From the NCBI GenBank assembly GCA_905212085.1, contig CAJMDF010000009.1, positions 1-54,053 of the forward strand: a stretch of 54,053 nt of DNA. The letters run 5' to 3'. The DNA comes from an uncultured Clostridium sp. GTDB lineage: Bacteria; Cyanobacteriota; Vampirovibrionia; Gastranaerophilales; Gastranaerophilaceae. The stretch's first letter is position 1; each line of letters begins with the position of its first letter. The notes below the pieces were generated by a model. It ran no database searches, was not told the origin of the DNA, and saw nothing but the letters and a program-made list of their open reading frames with translations. The translations under genes and the position numbers were made by a program. Below are positions 17,950-25,469 of the stretch, piece after piece.

Positions 17950-17982
17950 ATAAAAAGCAGGTTATGTTAAAATAACCTGCTT
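17950..17982 (-). terminator. Intrinsic terminator of the PNFQG membrane protein gene
   Basis: An 11-bp stem (AAGCAGGTTAT / ATAACCTGCTT), followed on the reverse strand by TTTTATA. It lies 23 bp after the stop codon at 18005 and just before the TAGCAA box of the next reverse gene. Confidence 0.8.
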
Positions 17983-18004
17983 CCTAATTATATAATTAAT
18001 TTGA

Positions 18005-18916
18005 TTAGTCATTTACATCTGAAAGTTCAGAATGAATATCATCAATTTTTTCAATAACCTCACCAGGTAAATCTGTCAAAGGTTGTTTTACCAATGCTAA
18101 ATCTTCACGATTTTTTGCATCTGTTTTTAGAAAATTATTTTCCATTGCAAGTTCTCTTTGACGAGCTTTTGATAGATTTAATTGTTTTTCCTTTAATTCG
18201 TTATAATTTTTAGCAAATTCTCTGTTTACAGCAGAACCATGGCTAATTGAATGGAATATACCACCTAACAGTAATATTTGAGGAGCCCAAGAAAGTATTG
18301 CTCCTCCAATATTTTTTAAAGGTTCCGGAGTTTTTGCTGATAATTTTTTAGCACCATTTTCCAAACTTGTAATTTGCTTATTTTTATTTATAAATTTAGC
18401 AACTTTTTCTGTTGCTTTTTGCATAAATTTAGGTGCAGCTTTGCTAGATTCTAATATAAATACACCTTTATTAACTAAAGCAATAGCCCCTAAACCTGCA
18501 GCAAATAAAGTTGCAAGAGATAATAGAGGGTGATCATTATCAAACTTACGAACTTCAGGAGATGATTTTGACAATTCATTTTTAGCCATTCCGACTAAAC
18601 TTACTACACCCAAAGAAGCTGCCCATAAAACAAAAGCTTTTAATCCATTTGCTAATTTTGCAGCCTTTCCTGAAACTTCTTTAGAAAAGATTTTTGTATT
18701 ACCTTTTGTAAAAGCTGCTGTCGCTATACCTGCAGCAACAGGAGCTGCCTTTATTAAACCGTTTGTTATACGTCTATGTTTTTTCTCATCTGCATTAGAC
18801 ATTGTCTTCATATAAGCAATGCGTTGAACTGAAGCATCATCTAAGCTTATAAGTTCATCTATTCTGTCTCGTCTGCCTTGAAAATTAGGACTTACCGAAG
18901 AAATTTGCATACACAC
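18005..18916 (-). CDS. Lineage-specific polytopic membrane protein with N-terminal PNFQG motif
   Basis: A 303-aa protein, family not recognised. It carries P10-N-F-Q-G14 right after a short M-Q-I-S-S-V start. Four likely membrane helices follow: about 52-70 (LIKAAPVAAGIATAAF), 92-111 (LKAFVLWAASLGVVSLVGMA), 130-153 (LLSLATLFAAGLGAIALV) and 208-224 (LSWAPQILLLGGIF). A coiled-coil-like, charged C-terminus comes last (NELKEKQLNLSKARQRELAM). There is no cleavable signal peptide. Two starts are possible, ATG 18916 and ATG 18910; the RBS is weak for both. A TAGCAA box lies 54 bp upstream, divergent from mtaB. It may be an inner-membrane scaffold, but that is only a guess. Confidence 0.65.
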   Translation of the reverse strand: MCMQISSVSPNFQGRRDRIDELISLDDASVQRIAYMKTMSNADEKKHRRITNGLIKAAPVAAGIATAAFTKGNTKIFSKEVSGKAAKLANGLKAFVLWAASLGVVSLVGMAKNELSKSSPEVRKFDNDHPLLSLATLFAAGLGAIALVNKGVFILESSKAAPKFMQKATEKVAKFINKNKQITSLENGAKKLSAKTPEPLKNIGGAILSWAPQILLLGGIFHSISHGSAVNREFAKNYNELKEKQLNLSKARQRELAMENNFLKTDAKNREDLALVKQPLTDLPGEVIEKIDDIHSELSDVND

Positions 18917-18970
18917 ACCTACACTTTCACAAATTAATTATACTTTATTAAAACCCAAAAGTAAAATTTT

Positions 18971-18976
18971 TTGCTA
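18971..18976 (-). promoter_or_regulatory. TAGCAA box upstream of the PNFQG membrane protein gene
   Basis: In gene sense: TAGCAA, AAAATTTTACTTTTGGG, later TATAAT. The box ends 54 bp before the start codon. Confidence 0.45.
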
Positions 18977-19001
18977 GAAATTAAATTCATTGTTAAGAAT
19001 A

Positions 19002-19030
19002 TTTACACAAAGATATATTTTTAATATTAT
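19002..19030 (+). promoter_or_regulatory. mtaB promoter, predicted leaderless transcript
   Basis: TTTACA, 17-bp spacer, TATTAT at 19025-19030. The mtaB ATG begins 7 bases after the -10 and there is no Shine-Dalgarno, so the mRNA probably starts at or next to the start codon. Confidence 0.6.
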
Positions 19031-19036
19031 TATTAT

Positions 19037-20326
19037 ATGAAAACATTTTACATTCACACAATGGGCTGTAAATCTAACCAATTTGAAAGCTCAATTATAG
19101 CCGAAAATTTAGAAAAAAATAATCTTCAACAAACTACAAAAGTTGAAAATGCAACATATTATATCCTTAATTCATGTTCTGTAACACATAAAAGTGATAA
19201 TGAAGCAATGTATCTGCTTAGAGCTGCAAAACATAAAAATCCACAAATTATAACAATAATAACAGGTTGTGTTGCACAAATAGAAAAAGAAAAATTATTG
19301 GAAAATGATTTTGTTGATTATGTAATAGGAAATGATGAAAAATTAGACTTATATAAAATTATAAACAGTTTAGAAAATAATTATTGTGCAGTCAAAGATA
19401 TTATGCAACTCGAAAAATTTCACAAAGTTGAATTAATAGATACTACAAAAACTCGTGCAAGTTTAAAAATACAAGATGGCTGTGATAACAGATGTTCATA
19501 TTGTATAATCCCTTTTGCCAGAGGTAAAAGCAGAAGTGCTGATATTGATTTTATAATTGAACAAATTAACAATTTTTCAAATCACGGCTTCAAAGAAGTA
19601 GTATTGACTGGTATTCATATCGGACTTTGGGGCAAAGACATTGGTATGACATTTTTAGACCTTATAAAGGAAATTGAAGAAAAAACAACTATAGAAAGAT
19701 ATCGACTGGGCTCACTTAACCCTCATGAAATTACAGATGATTTATTAGATTTCCTATCTAAATCTAATAAATTCTGTCCGCATTTTCATTTATCTTTGCA
19801 ATCTGCGTGCGATAACACCTTGAAATCAATGAACAGATTTTACAAAGTCGAAGATTACCTAAAACAAATTGAAAAAATAAATACGATGTTCGATTTACCT
19901 TTTTTAGGAAGTGACATTATTACAGGCTTTGCAGGAGAAACTGAAGAAGATTTTTATACAACAGTTGAAAATTTAAGAAAATCTGGACTTTCTCAAATTC
20001 ATGTATTTCCTTATTCCATAAGAGAAGGTACTGTCGGTGCAAAAGCCGAAAATCAAGTAAATGAAAATATCAGACAAATTAGAGCTGATGTAATAAAAGC
20101 TCTTTCAACTCTTAAACATATTGCTTTCATAAAGAAAAATATAGGAAAAATTCATGAAATTCTAATTGAAAAACACCCGGATAAACGAACAGGAATGCTC
20201 AAAGGTGTTACAAGAAACTATTTAACTGTTCTAATAAATTCAAAAGATAATCAATTATTAAATTCTCTACAGCAAGTTAAAATAACAAAATTTGAAAACG
20301 GAAAAATATACGGAGAATTATTATAA
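19037..20326 (+). CDS. mtaB: tRNA t6A37 methylthiotransferase (MiaB family, MtaB-like)
   Basis: A 429-aa radical SAM enzyme predicted to add a methylthio group to N6-threonylcarbamoyladenosine at position 37 of tRNAs. The N-terminal UPF0004 domain has three cluster cysteines (MGCKSNQFE, NSCSVTHKSD, GCVAQ). The radical SAM motif is DGCDNRCSYCIIPFARGKSRS with C149, C153 and C156, and a TRAM-like C-terminus follows. The SVTHKSD and FARGKSRS sequences fit MtaB better than MiaB or RimO. The start at 19037 has no RBS but lies just after a good -10. It is divergent from the PNFQG protein gene. Confidence 0.9.
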   Translation: MKTFYIHTMGCKSNQFESSIIAENLEKNNLQQTTKVENATYYILNSCSVTHKSDNEAMYLLRAAKHKNPQIITIITGCVAQIEKEKLLENDFVDYVIGNDEKLDLYKIINSLENNYCAVKDIMQLEKFHKVELIDTTKTRASLKIQDGCDNRCSYCIIPFARGKSRSADIDFIIEQINNFSNHGFKEVVLTGIHIGLWGKDIGMTFLDLIKEIEEKTTIERYRLGSLNPHEITDDLLDFLSKSNKFCPHFHLSLQSACDNTLKSMNRFYKVEDYLKQIEKINTMFDLPFLGSDIITGFAGETEEDFYTTVENLRKSGLSQIHVFPYSIREGTVGAKAENQVNENIRQIRADVIKALSTLKHIAFIKKNIGKIHEILIEKHPDKRTGMLKGVTRNYLTVLINSKDNQLLNSLQQVKITKFENGKIYGELL

Positions 20327-20332
20327 TACATA

Positions 20333-20359
20333 AAAAAAGAACCCTTTCGGGTTCTTTTT
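20333..20359. terminator. Bidirectional terminator after mtaB
   Basis: Stem AAAAAGAACCC / GGGTTCTTTTT with a TTTC loop. T-tracts lie on both strands between mtaB and the convergent Bax-inhibitor-like gene. Confidence 0.9.
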
Positions 20360-21089
20360 AATTTCTTGAATTTAATTTAGCTAAAAGTCTTAATATTTCA
20401 GTATAAAGCCATACAAGAGAAATCATTAATCCCATAGCTCCATACCATTCGTAATCCTTACTCAACATATTTTGAGAAGCAGTTTCTATAAAGAAAAAGT
20501 CTTGGATTAAAGCCATAGCAGCAATAACTATAACCAAAAGACTAAAACCTATACCTACAATACCTGATTCCCAAATTAAAGGAATACCACGTCCAAAAAA
20601 TGACGCTATTAATTGGATTAAATAAATTGCGAATATTGACAATAATGATGTCATCAGCACTGCAGCAAACTTTTCTGTATATCTGATCATTCTAGCTTTA
20701 TAGAGCATCAACATTACAAATAATACCGCAAATGTAGATAAAATAGCTGTTAATACAATACCATGCCATCTTGCTTCAAAAAAAGTAGAAAAAGCTCCAA
20801 GAAAAAGCCCTTCCATTAAAGCATATGGAGCTGCCGTATATTTAGCTATTTTAATATTAAAACAAGTCGCAAAAACTAAAATACTTCCTACCAAAGCTCC
20901 AAGTAACATCATCCCAGGAACTACCGCAGGATTTGTAAATAAAGAATACACACTAATTGCAGAACCAGCAATTAAGCAAGCAAAAAGCATAAAAATTTTA
21001 CTTACAGTGCCTTGAATAGTCATAGGTTCCCCGTCTAAAATTCTCTCTTGAGAGGAAAACCTATCCTCATTTAATATTGGATTTGACAT
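20358..21089 (-). CDS. Bax inhibitor-1/YccA-like membrane protein
   Basis: A 243-aa integral membrane protein with about seven helices after a 30-residue soluble N-terminus beginning SNPILNEDRF. The NP-[IV]-L start, hydrophobic pattern and C-terminal acidic/aromatic segment (DFFFIETASQNMLSKDYEWYGAMGLMISLVWLYTEILRLL) fit the bacterial BaxI_1 branch of the Bax inhibitor-1 superfamily, some of whose members leak calcium. The bacterial role is not known. The gene is monocistronic, with ATG at 21089 and AGGAGT upstream, and ends at the terminator shared with mtaB. Confidence 0.8.
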   Translation of the reverse strand: MSNPILNEDRFSSQERILDGEPMTIQGTVSKIFMLFACLIAGSAISVYSLFTNPAVVPGMMLLGALVGSILVFATCFNIKIAKYTAAPYALMEGLFLGAFSTFFEARWHGIVLTAILSTFAVLFVMLMLYKARMIRYTEKFAAVLMTSLLSIFAIYLIQLIASFFGRGIPLIWESGIVGIGFSLLVIVIAAMALIQDFFFIETASQNMLSKDYEWYGAMGLMISLVWLYTEILRLLAKLNSRN

Positions 21090-21168
21090 AATTAACTCCT
21101 TCCTTTACCATGATTATATAGTATAATAATAAATTTTACCATATCTTAATAATAAAATAAGGTTTGTC

Positions 21169-22956
21169 ATGTTTTTAGAGAATTTTCACAAATTTATCAA
21201 ATATTACGGGCAGGATAGACGTCTTAGTTTATGCAGCTTTACCATATTATCAATTGTTGCCGGCTTACTGGAATTAGTAGGGATTGCCCTAATTTACCCT
21301 TTTATATTATTAATAATTGATCCTTCTGCTCAATTATTACAAAAAATACCTTTTATAAAACTAAATAATAGTATTATAGGCGGTCTATTAATAGGCTTTA
21401 TAGCAATTTTAGTATTTATTTCAAAAAATATTTTTATGATTTTTATTCAATACGTCCAAAATAAATTTGTAAGCGATTGGAAAAAAGATATTACATCAAA
21501 ATTTATGCAGTATTATATTTTTGCGCCTTACAAAAATATAATCAAAAGTTCTCAAACAGATAAATTATATAATATAGAAACAACATGCAATATTGCAGTT
21601 GACGGCTTTATAATGAGAGGATTAAACCTACTTACAAACACTGTTATAATTACAATGATTTTATCGCTACTATTTGTAAAATTTCCCATCCCTGCAATTG
21701 CAACATTAGCCTTTGTATCTATTACAATGTATATACAAAATAAATATTTCAAAAAAAGAACTTCTGTTCTTGCAAATACAATGTCTAAAACATTACAAAA
21801 ATATAAAATCACAATAATGGATAATATAATTAATATTAAAGAATTAAAAATATTATCTGCAGAACAACTCTTTTACAAAAAATACCTTAAAGCAGAAAAA
21901 GATTTTAGAGATATTCAAACCCTGCAAGGATTTTATAATGGAATTCCACCTTATATAATTGAAATACTTATAGTGCTGTCTTTGTTAATATTGGCATGTA
22001 TTTTATCTATTCAAAATATAACAAATAATTCATCTTTAATAGCATCTTTAGCAATTGTTATCGCATCATTGTTTAGGATCGCACCAGCACTTAACAGAAT
22101 TCAAACATCAATTATAAATATTAATACAACCAGAAATTTTGTAAAAAAATTAAATGAAGAATATGAAAAATGCGATATAGCAAACTTTAAATACTATGAT
22201 TCATCAATAAATGAAAAAATAAATTTTAACAAGAAAATATCTTTAAAAAATATTTCTTTTTCATATAATGAATCCAAACAAATAATAAAAAATGTTTCAT
22301 TTGATATAAATAAAGGAGATTTTATCGGTATAATAGGGCTATCAGGAGCAGGGAAAAGCACCTTAGCTGATATAATAACAGGACTATTACCAGTAGATTC
22401 AGGAGAAATTATAGTTGATGATACAAAATTAACTCAAGAGAATTTTTCAAAATTCCGCCATATTATAGGCTATGTACCACAACAAATTAACATACTTGAT
22501 AAATCAATTAAAGAAAACGTAGCATGGGGCTGTGAAACAATAGATGAAAATGGGGTCATAAAAGCCCTTAAAGCAGCCCAAATTTATGATGTTATCAAAG
22601 AATATCCTGACAGCATAAACTCAAATATAATAATAGGCTCCAACGGTCTATCTCAAGGGCAAAAACAGAGATTAGCAATAGCAAGAGCATTGTATAGAGA
22701 TCCTGAAATAATAATTCTTGATGAAGCGACATCAGCATTGGATGTACAAGTAGAAAATGAAATTACCGAAATGCTTACCAATATAAGTAAATCAAAAACA
22801 ATAATAGCAATTGCCCACAGATTATCCACCTTAAAAGCATGCAATAAATTAATATACATGAAAGATGGTCAGGTAATTGACATAGGGACATTTGAGGAAT
22901 TAAGCTCTCGCTATGCTGATTTTGCCAATCTGGTAAAATTATCATCAATTAAATAA
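21169..22956 (+). CDS. ABC-type exporter, fused permease and ATPase
   Basis: A 595-aa half-transporter. The N-terminal 330 residues hold about six membrane helices of the type I exporter fold. The ATPase has Walker A GLSGAGKST near 391, Q-loop GYVPQQ, signature LSQGQKQRLAIARAL and Walker B IIILDEATSALD, with H-loop AHRLS. The first intracellular loop is long and the ATPase resembles lipid-linked oligosaccharide or polysaccharide exporters of the MsbA/PglK group, so envelope glycolipid export is the best guess. It is probably a homodimer. ATG 21169 follows AAGG, and the gene is divergent from the Bax-inhibitor-like gene. Confidence 0.85.
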   Translation: MFLENFHKFIKYYGQDRRLSLCSFTILSIVAGLLELVGIALIYPFILLIIDPSAQLLQKIPFIKLNNSIIGGLLIGFIAILVFISKNIFMIFIQYVQNKFVSDWKKDITSKFMQYYIFAPYKNIIKSSQTDKLYNIETTCNIAVDGFIMRGLNLLTNTVIITMILSLLFVKFPIPAIATLAFVSITMYIQNKYFKKRTSVLANTMSKTLQKYKITIMDNIINIKELKILSAEQLFYKKYLKAEKDFRDIQTLQGFYNGIPPYIIEILIVLSLLILACILSIQNITNNSSLIASLAIVIASLFRIAPALNRIQTSIININTTRNFVKKLNEEYEKCDIANFKYYDSSINEKINFNKKISLKNISFSYNESKQIIKNVSFDINKGDFIGIIGLSGAGKSTLADIITGLLPVDSGEIIVDDTKLTQENFSKFRHIIGYVPQQINILDKSIKENVAWGCETIDENGVIKALKAAQIYDVIKEYPDSINSNIIIGSNGLSQGQKQRLAIARALYRDPEIIILDEATSALDVQVENEITEMLTNISKSKTIIAIAHRLSTLKACNKLIYMKDGQVIDIGTFEELSSRYADFANLVKLSSIK

Positions 22957-22973
22957 AAAATAAAAAAAAGTAC

Positions 22974-23002
22974 TTTACAATAAAAATCTTTTGTATTATA
23001 AT
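22974..23002 (+). promoter_or_regulatory. Promoter of the tRNA-Asn / tRNA-Gln unit
   Basis: TTTACA, 17-bp spacer, TATAAT, 44 bp before tRNA-Asn. The hexamer and the ATAAAA after the -35 match the other tRNA promoters in the window. Confidence 0.75.
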
Positions 23003-23046
23003 AATCTCATAAGCCCCAACGAAATAAAGTTGCGGAAAATAATTAT

Positions 23047-23118
23047 TCCTCAGTAGCTCAATGGCGGAGCAACCGGCTGTTAACCGGTAGGTTGTTGGTT
23101 CGAGTCCAACCTGGGGAG
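23047..23118 (+). tRNA. tRNA-Asn (anticodon GTT)
   Basis: Acceptor TCCTCAG / CTGGGGA (one T-G pair), D-arm GCTC...GAGC, anticodon stem ACCGG / CCGGT with loop CTGTTAA (anticodon GTT), T-arm GTTGG / CCAAC. CCA is not encoded. Confidence 0.95.
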
Positions 23119-23148
23119 TTTTTTATTATATAGGTTATTTTTAGTTAT

Positions 23149-23219
23149 TCCCGGATCGTCTAGTGGCAGGACTGAAGATTCTGGCTCTTCCAACGGTGGT
23201 TCGAATCCATCTCCGGGAA
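23149..23219 (+). tRNA. tRNA-Gln (anticodon CTG)
   Basis: Acceptor TCCCGGA / TCCGGGA, anticodon stem GAAGA / TCTTC with loop TTCTGGC (anticodon CTG), T-arm GGTGG / CCATC. It lies 30 bp after tRNA-Asn in the same unit. CCA is not encoded. In an AT-rich genome a second tRNA-Gln (TTG) is expected elsewhere. Confidence 0.9.
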
Positions 23220-23383
23220 ATTTTTAATGTAAGTTATGGTTTGACAGACATTGCAGGAATTTAATTTTTTTGAACCAATAAGGCTGTGTTTCAAATATAT
23301 CTTGATTTTTTAGTCGGAATTATGAAGGCTACAATGCTCCTGATAAATCTATTTTCTACGGAAATGGGGAAAAGAGAAATCAT

Positions 23384-23413
23384 AAACATAGTATATAAAA
23401 AGATACTATGTTT
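23384..23413. repeat. Inverted repeat (hairpin) in the gap after tRNA-Gln
   Basis: An 11-bp perfect inverted repeat (AAACATAGTAT / ATACTATGTTT) with an 8-base loop. It may end the tRNA transcript, but only a weak T-run follows. The rest of the 260-bp gap holds no convincing gene. Confidence 0.5.
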
Positions 23414-23442
23414 AATTAATAGACATAAATTTATTATAAAAA

Positions 23443-23483
23443 AAAATAAGATGTTGGACTTTTAGCCCAACATCTTATTTTTT
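23443..23483 (-). terminator. Intrinsic terminator of the PNFTS protein gene
   Basis: A long stem (AAAATAAGATGTTGG with its complement) and T-rich ends on both strands. It sits at the stop codon of the reverse gene and could also stop read-through from the tRNA unit. Confidence 0.8.
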
Positions 23484-23859
23484 ATAGATATTCGAACATA
23501 ATTTTAGATAATCCAGATTCCCTAAATTCGTCTTTCCTCTCATTTGCAACTTTATTATACAAGTCAACAATACTATGCTCTTTTTTGTTTTCCAATGTAT
23601 ATGGAGCATACCCCCAAGTATTATTTTCTACAATTTTATTTTTATATTTTTTGTATACCTTCAAATATATACTATCTCCACTTTCATTTCTATCTAGCAA
23701 TACCAAATCTTTATTTCCATTATTTTCAAGAATTTTGATTTGATTTTTTATTCTATTGTATGCGTTTTTAGTATAAAAATTAGCAAATCTATCAGAAACT
23801 CGAACTTTTGATGTAAAATTAGGTTGATTTGTATTATATGCTTGTACTTTAGAAATCAT
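23482..23859 (-). CDS. Lineage-specific small protein with N-terminal PNFTS motif
   Basis: A 125-aa protein, unrecognised. The first 12 residues (MISKVQAYNTNQ) lead to P13-N-F-T-S17, then a Lys/Asn-rich, probably alpha/beta domain (RIKNQIKILENNGNKDLVLL). There is no signal peptide or membrane helix. The start is ATG at 23859 behind GGAGGG. A TAGCAA box lies 66 bp upstream in the sense direction, and the gene is divergent from the MFS transporter gene. Compact size, motif and promoter place it with the other orphan proteins here. Confidence 0.6.
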   Translation of the reverse strand: MISKVQAYNTNQPNFTSKVRVSDRFANFYTKNAYNRIKNQIKILENNGNKDLVLLDRNESGDSIYLKVYKKYKNKIVENNTWGYAPYTLENKKEHSIVDLYNKVANERKDEFRESGLSKIMFEYL

Positions 23860-23925
23860 TTTCCCTCCTATAAATTTTGATTATATCCTACTACTTTATC
23901 AATACAAAATTCCTAAATATTTTTT

Positions 23926-23931
23926 TTGCTA
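23926..23931 (-). promoter_or_regulatory. TAGCAA box upstream of the PNFTS protein gene
   Basis: In gene sense: TAGCAA, AAAAAATATTTAGG, then later TATAAT near the RBS. The box ends 66 bp before the start codon. Confidence 0.45.
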
Positions 23932-24024
23932 CTATACTATATTTTAGATTAATATTTCTTAAAAAATATCTGGAAGAAATATAAAAAATAATTTAAAATA
24001 TAAGTAGTTTTTGAGGGAATTAAT

Positions 24025-25395
24025 ATGAAAAAATTCAAATTTATTTGGTTGTATATTGTAGCAATCATAGCATCTTTGGGTGGATTATTATCCGGATACG
24101 ATACAGGAGTTATATCAGGAGCTCTTTTATTTATAAATGAAAACTGGGATTTATCGGACTCTTTACAAGGTATAGTTGTCAGCTCGGTTCTCATTGGTGC
24201 AGTAATTGGTGCTGCTACAAACGGAATACTGGCTGATATGTTCGGTAGGAAAAAAGTCATAATTGCAACTGCAATTATATTTATTATTGGATCTATTTTA
24301 TGCGGGCTTGCTCCTAACGTATATATACTTATAATATCCAGAGTATTTGTCGGACTTGCTGTGGGAATTGTTAATTTTGTAATTCCATTATATTTATCAG
24401 AAATTTCTCCTAAAGCTCTTAGGGGCACACTTGTTTCTCTTTACCAATGGGCAATAACTGCAGGTATTTTATTTTCATACTTCATAAATGCTGCATTTGC
24501 TCAAGCGGTATTTAATTGGCGCTGGATGCTTCTTGCTGGTGTTCTACCAGGTCTGGTATTACTGGTTGGTATGTGCTTTATGAGTGATACTCCAAGATGG
24601 CTTATAAGCAAAAACAAAGACAATGACGCTGAAAAAGTTTTAGAAAAAATTGAACCAGGTGTTGATGTTGACAATGAAATAAAGGAAATTAAAAGAACTT
24701 TAAAATTAAACGAAAAAACAGCAGGACAAAAATTCAAATTCAAAAAATGGATGATAATGCCTTTTGTCGTAGGTATTGGAATAATGTTTGCTCAAATTTG
24801 CACAGGTATTAACACAATAATATACTATGCTCCAACTATTTTCAAAGTAGCAGGTTTTGATTCAAATTTAAACGCAATATATGCTACAACAGGTATTGGT
24901 GTTGTTAACTTTTTGATGACAATTGTTGCAGTATTCTTTACTGATAAATTAGGAAGAAAACCATTACTTTATTTTGGATTAACAGGTGTAATGCTTAGTT
25001 TAACTGCACTTGGATGTGCTTTTGCATTTGAATCTGCTCTTGGGGAAAATTTAAAATACGTAGCAGTAGGAAGCCTTGTGGCATATATAATTTGTTTTGC
25101 TATGAGCCTTGGACCTATCGGATGGATAATAGTTTCAGAAGTTTTTCCGCTCAAAATCAGAGGCATTGCAATGAGTATATGTACTGTTGCAAACTTCGCT
25201 TTTAATTTCTTTGTAGTCGGAAGTTTCCCAATACTTATACACAACATAGGCGGAGCCTATACATTCTGGGGATTTGCAATTGTATCATTCTTATGTATAC
25301 TATTCGTTTACTTCTTTGTACCGGAAACAAAGGGAATATCTCTTGAGCAAATTGAATCCAACTGGATACATGGAGTAAATCCAAGAGATTTTTAA
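24025..25395 (+). CDS. MFS sugar transporter (sugar porter family)
   Basis: A 456-aa transporter with 12 predicted membrane helices. Signature motifs of sugar:H+ symporters are present: GYDTGVISGALLF near residue 24, DMFGRKK in the first cytoplasmic loop, a PLYLSEISPKALRG motif, DKLGRKP in the second half and PETKGISLEQIE at the C-terminus. Relatives carry xylose, arabinose, galactose or glucose; the substrate cannot be decided here. The start ATG 24025 follows GAGGGA. It is a single-gene unit divergent from the PNFTS protein gene. Sugar uptake fits the fermentative metabolism implied by nifJ. Confidence 0.92.
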   Translation: MKKFKFIWLYIVAIIASLGGLLSGYDTGVISGALLFINENWDLSDSLQGIVVSSVLIGAVIGAATNGILADMFGRKKVIIATAIIFIIGSILCGLAPNVYILIISRVFVGLAVGIVNFVIPLYLSEISPKALRGTLVSLYQWAITAGILFSYFINAAFAQAVFNWRWMLLAGVLPGLVLLVGMCFMSDTPRWLISKNKDNDAEKVLEKIEPGVDVDNEIKEIKRTLKLNEKTAGQKFKFKKWMIMPFVVGIGIMFAQICTGINTIIYYAPTIFKVAGFDSNLNAIYATTGIGVVNFLMTIVAVFFTDKLGRKPLLYFGLTGVMLSLTALGCAFAFESALGENLKYVAVGSLVAYIICFAMSLGPIGWIIVSEVFPLKIRGIAMSICTVANFAFNFFVVGSFPILIHNIGGAYTFWGFAIVSFLCILFVYFFVPETKGISLEQIESNWIHGVNPRDF

Positions 25396-25469
25396 AAGTC
25401 TGAGTAAATGACTATACACCACTTATTAATTACTATAGACTGACTATCAATACAATTTTTACAACTATA

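Noticed and set aside
23231..23480. Decayed gene in the gap after tRNA-Gln (a frame with NYEGYNAPDKSIFYGNGE)
   Set aside because: No start codon or RBS, stop codons in all frames nearby, and no recognisable family. The hairpin there is the only clear structure.
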